DNA of 64,000 nucleotides, from contig CAVXDE010000006.1 in the NCBI GenBank assembly GCA_963760435.1, positions 62,001-126,000 on the forward strand, given 5' to 3'. Numbering within the stretch: the first letter of the stretch is position 1; every line of letters begins with the position of its first letter. Positions 36,699 through 46,024 of this stretch are shown in pieces. Source of the DNA: JAFAXD01 sp963760435. Its GTDB lineage: Bacteria; Pseudomonadota; Alphaproteobacteria; Rhizobiales; Xanthobacteraceae. The notes below the pieces were generated by a model that saw nothing but the letters and a program-made list of their open reading frames with translations, had not been told where the DNA came from and made no database searches. Made by a program: the position numbers and the translations under genes.

Positions 36699-37940
36699 AT
36701 GAAGTTTACGTTTCTTCATACCGCTGACCTCCATCTCGGGAGCCCCTTCGTTGGGCTAACCTTGCGAGATGAGGAAGTTGCTCAGCGCTTTGCGAAGGCT
36801 AGCCGCGACGCGTTTTCGGATTTGATCACACGTGCGATCGACGCCAACGTCGCGTTCGTCGTTATTGCCGGAGACATATACGACGGAGACTGGAAGGACA
36901 CCTCCATTGGCCTGTTCTTCAACCGCGAAATAGCGCGCTTGGACCGCGCCGGGATACGGGTGTTCCTACTCAAAGGCAATCACGACGCTGAGAGCGTAAT
37001 CACGAAAACGATATCATTGCCCGACAATGTATATCAGTTTCCGACGCGGACGGCAGAGACTGTTCGACTAGAGGAGCTCAAGGTCGCGCTGCATGGCCGT
37101 AGCTTTCCCGAACGGGCGGTGACCGAGAATTATGTGCTCGATTATCCGAATCCAGTTCCGGGTTGGCTCAATGTCGGGGTCCTGCACACCTCGTGCGACG
37201 GCCGACCCGGACATGCGACCTACGCTCCTTGTACTGTTCCTCAGCTTAAGAGCCTCGGCTACCAGTATTGGGCGCTTGGCCACGTGCATGAGTACGAAGT
37301 GCTGGCATGGGATCCGTGGATTGTGTTTCCGGGGAACATCCAGGGACGAAACATTCGTGAATGTGGTCCGAAGGGAGCTGTGCTCGTCGAGGTTGAGAAT
37401 ACGGAGGTGGTTAACGTACAGCGCCTGATTGTTGATCGCGCGCGGTGGGCTACATTGCGGATCGATCTTGCAGGCGTCCTCGGTGAAGCCGTTGCACTGC
37501 GCAAAATCGAAGAGCAAATTCGCCCCGTGGCCGCGGAGGCCGCAGATCGCCTGTTGGCATTACGCGTCACTCTCCTCAACGCCGATGGCCTGTATCGGGC
37601 GGTCCAAGGAGACCACCTGCGCGTTTTGGACGAAGTTCAGGCCGCGGCGCATCGGTGCGCAGAGGACGCGTGGCTCGAAGGCGTTCATTTCGAGATATCG
37701 AAGAACAAGAATAATGCGGGCCTTACGACTGAAGCCCTGGCAGGATTGGATCTCGACAGCGCGCTCGCGACGTTGCAGTCGGATCCAGATCTTCGCGCCA
37801 GTGCAGAATCGATCATCGCGGAGATCGCCGAGAAAATTCCACGTGGTGTTTATCCGGACGACGCCGCGCTCAGGGACAGTCTCGACGTACTGCTGAATGA
37901 TGCACGTGCGTTAGTGCTCGGTCGCATGAGCGATCGCTAG
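36699..37940 (+). CDS. YhaO/SbcD-like DNA repair exonuclease (Mre11-type metallophosphoesterase)
   Basis: A 413-residue calcineurin-like phosphoesterase with the full metal-site series: HTADLHLGSPF (D10, H12), AGDIYDGDW, LLKGNHDAES and the late GHVHEYEVL. This is the Mre11/SbcD/YhaO pattern of Mn-dependent nucleases that process DNA ends. I start at the ATG at 36699 because family members begin MKF-LHTADLH; an ATG at 36678 is possible. It is followed three bases later by its presumed ATPase partner. The C-terminal 150 or so residues would bind that partner. Confidence 0.88.
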   Translation: MKFTFLHTADLHLGSPFVGLTLRDEEVAQRFAKASRDAFSDLITRAIDANVAFVVIAGDIYDGDWKDTSIGLFFNREIARLDRAGIRVFLLKGNHDAESVITKTISLPDNVYQFPTRTAETVRLEELKVALHGRSFPERAVTENYVLDYPNPVPGWLNVGVLHTSCDGRPGHATYAPCTVPQLKSLGYQYWALGHVHEYEVLAWDPWIVFPGNIQGRNIRECGPKGAVLVEVENTEVVNVQRLIVDRARWATLRIDLAGVLGEAVALRKIEEQIRPVAAEAADRLLALRVTLLNADGLYRAVQGDHLRVLDEVQAAAHRCAEDAWLEGVHFEISKNKNNAGLTTEALAGLDLDSALATLQSDPDLRASAESIIAEIAEKIPRGVYPDDAALRDSLDVLLNDARALVLGRMSDR

Positions 37941-37943
37941 CTC

Positions 37944-40900
37944 ATGAGGTTGCTGACCCTGGAACTTGAGAGGTATGGCCCCTTTACGGGCCGGACTCTC
38001 TCGTTCTCGGCGGATGCAAACCTGCACGTAGTGTTCGGGCAGAATGAGGCGGGAAAGAGCAGCGCTCTCGCGGCCATTACCGACTTGTTCTTTGGGATCG
38101 AACGACAGACACGATTTGATTTTGTACACGATGCGCGCGAGTTGCGCATCGGTGGAACCGTGGTTGCCAACGACGGCAGGTCTCTCGCCTTCAGGCGGCG
38201 GAAGGGCAACAAGGATACGCTCGTCGGTGTAAGGGATGAGGCGATCGGCGAGGATTCACTTGCTCCTTTTCTAGGTACGATGACGCGCGACGTCTTCTGC
38301 AACGCTTTCGGGCTTGACGCGGATGCGTTGCAGCATGGTGCGGAGGACATGTTAAAGAGCGAGGGCGAGATCGGAGCCAGTCTATTTGCCGCTGCTTCAG
38401 GGCTGCGGGGCCTGAGCGAATTGCGTCGCCATTTGGAGGATGAGGCTACATCGATCTTCGCGGCCCGAGCGTCGAAGGATCGCAAATTTTACATCGCGTT
38501 GCGCCGCTTCGAAGACGCACGCAAAGCAATCCGCGAGAGGGAGCTCAGGGCAGCGTACTGGAAAGATCTCAACGAAAAGATCGAGAAGCTCTCTCGACGG
38601 CTCGAGGCGATAAGGGAGCTGCGTGGCATAAAAGCGGCGCAGCGCGCGCGGCTGTTGAGGAACAAGCGTATTGCCCCGCTGATACAGCTCATCGACGATG
38701 ACCTGAAGAGGTTAGACGGCTCAGGCACGTTGCCCGAGTTGCCTGTCGATTTTTGCGAAGGACTTGCGAACGCCTTGGAAGCTGTCCGGAAGGGGAGCGA
38801 AGCAAAACAGCGAGCGCAAGAGGATGAGGCGAAAGCTGTCCGCAATGACGCCGAAGTGCTCGTTGACGAACAGGTACTCGCGCGTGCGGGAGAGGTGTTG
38901 CGGGCCATGAGCGAAATGGGTGCGTTCGCGAACGGTCGCCGTGACCTACCTCGCATCCAAGCCGAGGCGGACGAATATCGCAGATTGTTGGTCGAAGCGG
39001 CCGTTAAGCTCGGCTTGCCGGATGAGGCCGCCGTTGAAGCCGCGCAGCCGACCGCGGCCGCGCTGGCCCTGGTGGAGAAACTGATTTCCGAAGGTCGTCG
39101 GCTGACCGACGCGATGGAGCGAAGCAGGGCGGCGCTGCGGACGGAGCAAACGGCGCTGAGTAGGCTCGAGCAGCAGCGTTTGGCGAACGGCGGAAGCGTA
39201 GATCCGCAGCCATTTCGTCTTAAATGGTCGCAGCTCGCTCCATCGCTGAGGAACCAGGACAAGCTCGCTGAAACGAAACACCTGGTTCGCGCCGAAGAGT
39301 TCAATCTGCGCGAGGCGTCGGCGCGCCTCTATCCGCCCGTCGGCGACCTCGATGCGCTCGCACAGGTGCCGATACCGGGTGCTGAAACATTATCTCGATA
39401 TGACAACGACCTGACCCGCCTCGAAAGGGAGGTCGCACACGAACGCGACCGGCTTACAGCAGCGACAGCAGCCATAAGCGATGCCGAAGCGAAGCTGAGC
39501 GATCTAACATCAGTGCGCCCTGTCGCCTCCCCGGATGTGATTGCCGCCAAGCGGCATGAGCGTGACTCCACCTGGAACGAGGTACGAGGCGCGTTGTTCG
39601 GGTCCTCGGAGTCACTCGCCACAGATCAACGGGCTGACCTGGTGTCCCGGTTCGAGCGTCGTAGCTCAGAGGCAGATCTGATCGCGGATCAGGCCATCGG
39701 CGAGGCGGATCGCGTCGCCGCGTTTGCGGTCCAAAGCTCGCGACTCAAGGAAGAGCGCGCCAAGGAGGCTGATGCGACGGCGCGGATCAGCTCTCTTGAA
39801 GAGAGGCGACGAGAGGTTTCGGAAACGTGGGCCGCTGCGTGGCAAAGCGCAGGCATTGCACCGTTGCCTCCAACAGAAATGGCACACTGGCGCATCATTT
39901 TGGAAGGACTTTTAAAACGCCGCGAGAAGCTCATCGAACAGCGGGAAAGGCTCGCCGAGCTTGAGAGTGCGATCCATGTGATCGAGCCAGAGGTTCGTGT
40001 GCTTGCTGCGGCGCTCGGATTGCGCGATGCCGATCGGTCAGACATTGCGGCGCTTTGCGACGGAATTGAAACGCGGTTGAAGGCTTTGACAGAGGCCTGG
40101 GACAATAGGCGCGACCTCGAGACCCGAATTCGCGATACGCAGCATCGGATCGACGAACTAGGCGAGGCTTGCAAAGAGGTTGAGCTAGGCTTGGAGCAAT
40201 GGTCGCAAGACTGGAGCGTGGCGGTGACTGCCATTGGACTACGTCCCAGCGCGACCATCGAGGAAGCCAGAGCTGCGCTGGCTGTGTGGAATGAAGTTCC
40301 GAAAGCCATCCGGGAACGCGACAATCGTGCACGCCGCGTTACAGGAATGCAGCGGGAAGTCGATGCCTTCGAACGCTCGGTCAGAGACCTCGTGGCAACG
40401 ATCGCACCGGATCTCGGGACCATGCCGGCGGATGCAGCGGTCAAAATACTGAGTGACCGTGTCACCGCCGCCAGGGCCGCTGAAAGCCGCAAGACCGAGA
40501 CCCAGAGGCGGCTCGCAGAGGCAACGCGTGCCCGGAGGGATGCGATTGTGGCGCTCGAGGGAGCCGAAGCTCGGCTGCGAGCGCTGTCGGCCGATCTACC
40601 TGCGGGCTGCAACCCCACTGAATTGCTCGATCAATTGCGGGTGCGAAACAGGGTTTCGGAGTTGCTTGAGGAACGTCGCAAGCATCTGATTACCCAGGGC
40701 GATGGGCATGATGAAGCTCACTTGCGTGCCGAGCTTGCCAATTTCAACGTAGACGAAGTGCAATCGAACGTTCAGATTCTGATCGAAGAGGAGCAGGCAC
40801 TCGAACGCGAGGGTCAGGAAGTATTTGCAGCACATGAACAGGCCCTCAGAGAGCGCAAGGCCATCGAACAAGGCACGGGCGCCGAACTCGCCGCCCAACA

Positions 40901-41411
40901 GCGCGCCAGTGCCGAGGCGGAGTTGATCGAAACCTCGCGCGAATGGGCGGTGCTTAAATTCGGGGCGCTGCTTTTAAGTACCCTGATCGAGCGCCGGCGT
41001 GCGACCCAGAATGACCCGCTGATGGCAAGGGCGGGCGCGTTATTTGCGACGTTGACGGGCGGCAGTTTCGAAGGGCTTGGCCAACAATATGACGAGCACG
41101 ACAACGCTATCCTTGTCGGTCGTCGACCGAGCGGACAAACGGTTCCTCTCGCGGGCATGAGCACCGGCGCGCGCGACCAACTCTATCTTGCGCTCCGGCT
41201 TGCCTATCTGGAGGACTATGCAAGCCGCGCCGAGCCGCCTCCGTTCATCGGCGACGACCTGTTCGCGACATTCGACGAAGAGCGGACTGCGCATGGCTTG
41301 ACCGCGTTAGCCGCGATTGGGCAGCGCGTTCAACCGATCGTTTTCACGCATCATCAACATGTCGCAGATATTGCGCGAACGAAAGTGGGAGCTGAGGTGC
41401 TGAGCTTGTGA
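37944..41411 (+). CDS. YhaN/SbcC-like (Rad50-type) SMC ATPase
   Basis: A 1155-residue AAA/SMC-type ATPase. The N-terminus has RYGPFTGRTLSFSADANLHV and Walker A GQNEAGKSS (32-40); the C-terminus has the ABC-type signature GMSTGARDQLYLALRL and Walker B PPFIGDDLFATFDEER. In between lie long Glu/Arg/Ala-rich coiled coils (about 190-980). No CxxC zinc hook is obvious in the middle, as in the YhaN group, unlike true SbcC/Rad50. With the preceding nuclease it forms an end-processing complex. The pair is the first gene set between the two repeat tracts. Confidence 0.88.
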   Translation: MRLLTLELERYGPFTGRTLSFSADANLHVVFGQNEAGKSSALAAITDLFFGIERQTRFDFVHDARELRIGGTVVANDGRSLAFRRRKGNKDTLVGVRDEAIGEDSLAPFLGTMTRDVFCNAFGLDADALQHGAEDMLKSEGEIGASLFAAASGLRGLSELRRHLEDEATSIFAARASKDRKFYIALRRFEDARKAIRERELRAAYWKDLNEKIEKLSRRLEAIRELRGIKAAQRARLLRNKRIAPLIQLIDDDLKRLDGSGTLPELPVDFCEGLANALEAVRKGSEAKQRAQEDEAKAVRNDAEVLVDEQVLARAGEVLRAMSEMGAFANGRRDLPRIQAEADEYRRLLVEAAVKLGLPDEAAVEAAQPTAAALALVEKLISEGRRLTDAMERSRAALRTEQTALSRLEQQRLANGGSVDPQPFRLKWSQLAPSLRNQDKLAETKHLVRAEEFNLREASARLYPPVGDLDALAQVPIPGAETLSRYDNDLTRLEREVAHERDRLTAATAAISDAEAKLSDLTSVRPVASPDVIAAKRHERDSTWNEVRGALFGSSESLATDQRADLVSRFERRSSEADLIADQAIGEADRVAAFAVQSSRLKEERAKEADATARISSLEERRREVSETWAAAWQSAGIAPLPPTEMAHWRIILEGLLKRREKLIEQRERLAELESAIHVIEPEVRVLAAALGLRDADRSDIAALCDGIETRLKALTEAWDNRRDLETRIRDTQHRIDELGEACKEVELGLEQWSQDWSVAVTAIGLRPSATIEEARAALAVWNEVPKAIRERDNRARRVTGMQREVDAFERSVRDLVATIAPDLGTMPADAAVKILSDRVTAARAAESRKTETQRRLAEATRARRDAIVALEGAEARLRALSADLPAGCNPTELLDQLRVRNRVSELLEERRKHLITQGDGHDEAHLRAELANFNVDEVQSNVQILIEEEQALEREGQEVFAAHEQALRERKAIEQGTGAELAAQQRASAEAELIETSREWAVLKFGALLLSTLIERRRATQNDPLMARAGALFATLTGGSFEGLGQQYDEHDNAILVGRRPSGQTVPLAGMSTGARDQLYLALRLAYLEDYASRAEPPPFIGDDLFATFDEERTAHGLTALAAIGQRVQPIVFTHHQHVADIARTKVGAEVLSL

Positions 41412-41425
41412 AGCTAATTCATGCT

Positions 41426-42391
41426 TCAGCCGAACCGCCCCCGGTCATGCGGCCGGCGATAATCCACGGTGGGCCCGATCGGGACGATGCCGTTCGAGCC
41501 GATCGGGCCAGACTTGCTGAAGGCGCCGCGCTTCATGCCGGCGATGTCGCAGATCGCGGCGACGCCGGGTCGTTGGTAAAGCTCGCGCAGATAGTTCGAC
41601 AGGTTGGGATAGTCCTCAAGGCGACGCAGGTTGCATTTGTAGCCGACGTAGTAGCAGGGATCGAAGCGGATCAGGCTGGGAAAGAGACGCCAGTCGGCTT
41701 CGGTTTCGACATCGCCGCACAAATAGCGTTGTTGTCCGAGCCGTAGCTCGAGGCTGTCCAACGTCTCGAACAAAAGCTTGACCGAGCCGTCGTAGGCCTC
41801 TTGTGAAATCGAGTAGCCGCAGCCGTTGACCGCGTTGTTCACGCCTTTAAGCACGAGCGCATTCGTCGCGTCGATCTCGGACCGCAGCGGTTCGGGATAA
41901 TAGTCCGGCGACGGCTGCGCGATACCCGCAAACGCGGTGTTGAACATGCGCATGAGCTCAGAGGATTCATTGTTCACGATGCGGCGCGTCTGCGCGTCCC
42001 AGAGCGTGGGAACCGTTACCCGTGTGGTGCACGTCGGATCGGCGATTGTATAGAGTTCGTGCAGCCAGCGGACCCGGCGATCAGTCCCCGGCACGATGTG
42101 GCCTTCCGCGCCGAACGACCAGCCCTCGCCACCGAGCTCTTGAAACGTATTGGTCAAGGTCACAAAGGGCTCAAGCTTCTTGAGCGTGCGCATCAGCGTC
42201 GCGCGATGCGCCCAGGGACAGGCGACGGCGCAGTAGAGATGATATCTGCCGGGCTCGGCGGGAAATTCGGCATCGGTCTGCGGGCTGATGCGATGGCGAA
42301 AGACGGACTCGCGCTTGAAATAGAGCCCCGTCTTATCGTGCTGGACGAGGACGTTCTTGCTGCTCCATGTCCCGTCGACGAGTTGGCCCAT
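41426..42391 (-). CDS. Glutathionyl-hydroquinone reductase (Xi-class GST)
   Basis: A 321-residue Xi-class glutathione transferase of the YqjG/ECM4/PcpF type, marked by CAVACPWAHRATLM with catalytic Cys58, preceded by the long N-terminal loop (FRHRISPQTDAEFPAEPGRY), and by ADWRLFPSLIRFDPCYYVGY in the C-terminal domain. These enzymes reduce glutathionyl-hydroquinones back to hydroquinones, a repair step in quinone and chloroaromatic metabolism. The gene is convergent to the SMC-ATPase gene with 14 bases between stops. Confidence 0.9.
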   Translation of the reverse strand: MGQLVDGTWSSKNVLVQHDKTGLYFKRESVFRHRISPQTDAEFPAEPGRYHLYCAVACPWAHRATLMRTLKKLEPFVTLTNTFQELGGEGWSFGAEGHIVPGTDRRVRWLHELYTIADPTCTTRVTVPTLWDAQTRRIVNNESSELMRMFNTAFAGIAQPSPDYYPEPLRSEIDATNALVLKGVNNAVNGCGYSISQEAYDGSVKLLFETLDSLELRLGQQRYLCGDVETEADWRLFPSLIRFDPCYYVGYKCNLRRLEDYPNLSNYLRELYQRPGVAAICDIAGMKRGAFSKSGPIGSNGIVPIGPTVDYRRPHDRGRFG

Positions 42392-42468
42392 TCATCCTCT
42401 CCCGGAGTACCGGCTGTTGCGCGCGCCGTGTGCTAAGCAGGTACTCGCACGGCGAGGCCCGTCAAGGG

Positions 42469-43269
42469 TTATGACGTGCCGTGCAGCACCACCCCATGCG
42501 TGCCCAGATAAGCTTCCACCACGGCGGGATCGCGCAGCACCTGCTGGGCGGAGCCGATCGCCAGGGTCTTGCCGTAGTCGAGCACATGCAGACGATCGGC
42601 GAGATCGGCGACCATCTGCATGTCGTGCTCGATCCAGATCATCGGCAGCCCGAGCTCCGCTTTGATGCGGATGATGAAGCGCGCCAGGTCCTCGCGCTCA
42701 TTGCGGTTGAGGCCGGCGGACGGCTCATCGAGCAGCAACAACACGGGGTCGATGGCCAGCGCCCGCGCGACCCCGACGAGCTTCTGGCGGCCGAAGGGCA
42801 GCTCACCAACGAGCGTGTGGCGCTGCGGCGTGAGCCCGAAAAAGCTCACGATCTTGTCGACCGCCTCTCGGTGCTCCAATTCTTGCCGCCGGACCCCGGG
42901 CAGAAAGAACATCTCTGCCAACATGTTGGTTTTGATGCGCGCGTGACGGCCGGTGAGCAGGTTCTCCAGCACCGTCATGTGCGGAAAGACTTCGCCATGC
43001 TGAAACGTGCGCGCGATACCAAGCTGGGCGATCTGGTACGACGGCTTGCCGCCGATCTCGACGCCGCGCAGCCGGATCGCGCCTTGGCCGCGGTAGATGC
43101 CGCTGATGCAGTTGAGCACGCTGGTCTTGCCCGCGCCGTTCGGACCGATGAGCGCCAGCAGCTCACCGCGCGCGACTTGCAGCGACACGTCGTCGAGCAC
43201 GGTGAGCCCCCCGAACCGGAGCGACAGGTGCTCGACCACAAGCTCGCTTGTCGCCGCGGTTAGAGTCAT
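42469..43269 (-). CDS. Branched-chain-type ABC transporter ATPase LivG (second system)
   Basis: A 266-residue ATPase: LSLRFGGLTVLDDVSLQV, Walker A GPNGAGKTS, RTFQHGEVFPHMTVLENLL (LivG-type), LPFGRQKLVGVARAL signature and LLLLDEPSAGLN Walker B. The signature LPFGRQ is a common variant. It is the last gene of the operon livK-H-M-F-G; its start overlaps livF by four bases. It is a different system from the one at 24.6-29.3 kb. Confidence 0.89.
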   Translation of the reverse strand: MTLTAATSELVVEHLSLRFGGLTVLDDVSLQVARGELLALIGPNGAGKTSVLNCISGIYRGQGAIRLRGVEIGGKPSYQIAQLGIARTFQHGEVFPHMTVLENLLTGRHARIKTNMLAEMFFLPGVRRQELEHREAVDKIVSFFGLTPQRHTLVGELPFGRQKLVGVARALAIDPVLLLLDEPSAGLNRNEREDLARFIIRIKAELGLPMIWIEHDMQMVADLADRLHVLDYGKTLAIGSAQQVLRDPAVVEAYLGTHGVVLHGTS

Positions 43270-44057
43270 GGTGTGTCGCCGTGCGCGATTGCGCGGTAGC
43301 TGCGGCGCTCATCGCCGCCGGAGATGCCGAGATAGGATTCCTGAATCTCGCGGCGGCCGCGTAGCTCGACGGCCGCGCCTTCGAGCGCAATCCGGCCGTT
43401 CTCCAGAACATAGCCGTAGTCGGCGATCTCCAACGCGACAGCGGCATTCTGCTCGACCAGCAGAACGGCGATCCCGAGCTCTTGCCGGATCGTGCCGAGC
43501 CGCCGCGCCAGGTCACCGACCACGACCGGCGCCAGCCCGAGCGACAACTCATCAACCATCAACAACTCGGGTTTGCACAAAATGGCGCTGCCGATCGCCA
43601 ACATCTGCCGCTCACCGCCGGAGAGGAGACCGGCCAGCCGCGAGCGCAGGTTCGCCAGCGGTGGGAACGACTGGTAGACGAGATCCTCGAGATGCTTGCG
43701 GTCCAACGCGGACACGCGCCGCGAAGACACGACCCTCAGGTTTTCGCTGACGGTAAGGTTGGGAAACACCTTCTCGCGTTCCGGCACGATCACAATGCCG
43801 CGCGCCGTGTTGGCATGTGGCGGCGTGCCCTCGATGCGCGCGCCGGCGAAGTGGATGCTGCCGGCGGTGACCTGCGCGTCATCAAGGCCAATAAAGCCGG
43901 AAATGGCACGCAGGGTCGTGGTCTTGCCCGCCCCGTTGTTGCCGAGCAGCGCCACGATGGTTTGCGGCCATACGCGTAGGCTGATGCCGTGCAGCGCGAC
44001 CGCGGTGCGGTGATAGGCGACATGCAGGCCGTCGACAGCGAGGAGTGGTTCACTCAT
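43266..44057 (-). CDS. Branched-chain-type ABC transporter ATPase LivF (second system)
   Basis: A 263-residue ATPase starting SEPLLAVDGLHVAYHRTAVA, with Walker A GNNGAGKTT, signature LLSGGERQMLAIGSAI and Walker B LLMVDELSLGLAP, where the usual Asp-Glu-Pro is Asp-Glu-Leu. Its start (ATGA at 44057) overlaps the livM stop. The gene order F before G is the reverse of the first Liv operon, which argues against recent duplication. Confidence 0.88.
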   Translation of the reverse strand: MSEPLLAVDGLHVAYHRTAVALHGISLRVWPQTIVALLGNNGAGKTTTLRAISGFIGLDDAQVTAGSIHFAGARIEGTPPHANTARGIVIVPEREKVFPNLTVSENLRVVSSRRVSALDRKHLEDLVYQSFPPLANLRSRLAGLLSGGERQMLAIGSAILCKPELLMVDELSLGLAPVVVGDLARRLGTIRQELGIAVLLVEQNAAVALEIADYGYVLENGRIALEGAAVELRGRREIQESYLGISGGDERRSYRAIAHGDTP

Positions 44058-45085
44058 GCGGGCGGCGTCCGTCGCGTAAACGCGATATTCCTCACCCGGC
44101 GCGCAATGCCCATCAGGCCCGCAGGCTCGAGCAGCAGGAACAGGATCATCACCACGCCGAAGGTGGAATAATCGAGCGCAAACACCATGCTGTTGAAGCG
44201 CGCGGGCAGGAAGGCGGCAACCGCCTCGATGCCGTAGGGAAACAGGATTACAAACGCAGCGCCGAGCAGCGCGCCGGTGATCGAGCCGATGCCGCCGATA
44301 ATGATCATGGCGACATACTGAACCGTCAGATACAACGAGAAGGCATCGATCGAGACGAAGTTGCGGAAGTAAGCAAACAGCGCGCCGGCGACCGCCGTCA
44401 TGGTGGCGCTCAGGACGAACGCCATCAGTTTGTAGCGCTGCACGTTGATGCCGAGCGCGCTTGCTACGACATCGCGCTCGCGCAGCGCGCGCCAGGCGCG
44501 GCCGGTGCGCGAGCGCCGCAGGTTGACGCTGATCAGCAGCGCCAGCATCGCGAAGACGAGCAGCACGAAATACCAAGCGATGCCGCTGCTCACGGTGAAG
44601 CCGCCGATGCTGGGCGAGTCGATCATCACGCCGGTCGACAGCACCTCGCGTGCTTCGTATTCGCCGCCCAGATAGATCACCACGAAGTGCAGTCCGAGCG
44701 TGCTGATGGCGAGATACAATCCGCGCAGCCGCAGCGACGGCAGGCCAAATACCAGCCCCAGCAGTGCGCCGACCACGGCCGCGGCGGGGAGGGTGATCCA
44801 GAACGGCGCGCCCACTTCACGCACCAGGATGCCGACCGAATAGGCCCCGGCGGCGAGCAGGCCGGCGGTTCCGAGCGAGATCTGGCCGGCATATCCGGTG
44901 AGCAGCATCAACGCGAGCGCCCCGATGCAGGCGAACAGGACCTGGTTGGCGAGATCAAGCAGGAACGGCGAAGCGCGAAACGGCAGCACGATCAGAATTG
45001 CGAACACGAGGACAAAGCAGACGCGCCGGCGTGTGGTGCCGAGCAGGGCGATGTCCTGGGCGGGCGAGGGGGTGCCGGCGGTCAT
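44054..45085 (-). CDS. Branched-chain-type ABC transporter permease LivM (second system)
   Basis: A 343-residue polytopic membrane protein with ALMLLTGYAGQISLGTAGLL near the N-terminus and the coupling loop RTGRAWRALRERDVVASALG, both LivM hallmarks, plus MIIIGGIGSITGALLGAAF near the C-terminus. It starts three bases after livH ends. Confidence 0.88.
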   Translation of the reverse strand: MTAGTPSPAQDIALLGTTRRRVCFVLVFAILIVLPFRASPFLLDLANQVLFACIGALALMLLTGYAGQISLGTAGLLAAGAYSVGILVREVGAPFWITLPAAAVVGALLGLVFGLPSLRLRGLYLAISTLGLHFVVIYLGGEYEAREVLSTGVMIDSPSIGGFTVSSGIAWYFVLLVFAMLALLISVNLRRSRTGRAWRALRERDVVASALGINVQRYKLMAFVLSATMTAVAGALFAYFRNFVSIDAFSLYLTVQYVAMIIIGGIGSITGALLGAAFVILFPYGIEAVAAFLPARFNSMVFALDYSTFGVVMILFLLLEPAGLMGIARRVRNIAFTRRTPPA

Positions 45086-45088
45086 GGG

Positions 45089-45967
45089 TCAAACCCGGTC
45101 AAGCTGCTCGCGGCTGCCAAACAGCCCCCACGGCCGGATGGCGAGCACGATCAGCAGAACGAGAAACGGCACCACGTCCGAGAGCAGCGGATTGACGTAC
45201 TGAATGGCGGCGATCTCCGCGACGGCGACGATGATCGCCCCGATCATCGCGCCGAGGAAGCTATCGAGGCCCCCCACCAACGCCGCCGGAAACGCTTTCA
45301 GGCCGATGGTCGCCATCTGCGCGTCCACACCGGAATCGAGCGCCAGCAGCATGCCGGCGAGCGACGCCGTGAACGTCGAGAGGCCCCAGGCGAAGGCATA
45401 GACGCCGTGCAGCCGGATGCCGCGCTGCTCGGCGAGCAGACCATTCTGCCCGGCGGCGCGCATGCGAATGCCCCAGCGCGTGAAGCGCAGAAACACGAAC
45501 AGGCTGGCGTAGACCACGATGGTGAGCACGATGATGGCGAGGCTCGCCGTCGAGATGCGAACACCAGGGGCGACGGCGACCGGTGGATTGGTCCATCCAA
45601 AGCTCGCCGCCGGATAGTACTGCTGCGTCGTCCAGATCAGGATCGCGGCGCCGCGCAGAAAGATGCCGAGCGCGATGGTGATCAGCACGGCGGCGAGCAC
45701 CGCCTCGCCGGTCATCCAGCGCATCAGCACGGCGTAAACGACGATCCCCATGGCGAGCCCGAACAAAGCGGCGAGAATTAGGGCGAGCACCGGATTGCCG
45801 TTGAACAGGCCCGCCGTCGCGACCAGCCCGTAGGCCCCGATCATCATGAGTTCGCCGTGCGCGAGATTGAGCACACGGCTCACGCGATAGATCACGACGT
45901 AGCCCGCGCTGACGAGCGCATAGATCGCCGCGAGGACAACGATGTTGGCGATGAGCTGAAGCGACAT
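45089..45967 (-). CDS. Branched-chain-type ABC transporter permease LivH (second system)
   Basis: A 292-residue permease starting MSLQLIANIVVLAAIYALVS, with VIYRVSRVLNLAHGELMMIG and the coupling loop TRWGIRMRAAGQNGLLAEQR typical of LivH. The ATG at 45967 is preferred; an upstream extension to 46024 adds a non-homologous, proline-rich stretch. It follows livK by 57 bases. Confidence 0.88.
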   Translation of the reverse strand: MSLQLIANIVVLAAIYALVSAGYVVIYRVSRVLNLAHGELMMIGAYGLVATAGLFNGNPVLALILAALFGLAMGIVVYAVLMRWMTGEAVLAAVLITIALGIFLRGAAILIWTTQQYYPAASFGWTNPPVAVAPGVRISTASLAIIVLTIVVYASLFVFLRFTRWGIRMRAAGQNGLLAEQRGIRLHGVYAFAWGLSTFTASLAGMLLALDSGVDAQMATIGLKAFPAALVGGLDSFLGAMIGAIIVAVAEIAAIQYVNPLLSDVVPFLVLLIVLAIRPWGLFGSREQLDRV

Positions 45968-46024
45968 GTGAACGGCGGGGGTTGTCGGCGCGGCACCGCT
46001 GCCGCGCCGGCAAGTGAACAGCAA

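Noticed and set aside
44045..45781. Long open frame on the plus strand opposite livM/livH
   Set aside because: Its composition is Arg/Gln/His/Asp-rich without motifs and it is fully antisense to clear permease genes; this is a codon-bias shadow in high-GC DNA.
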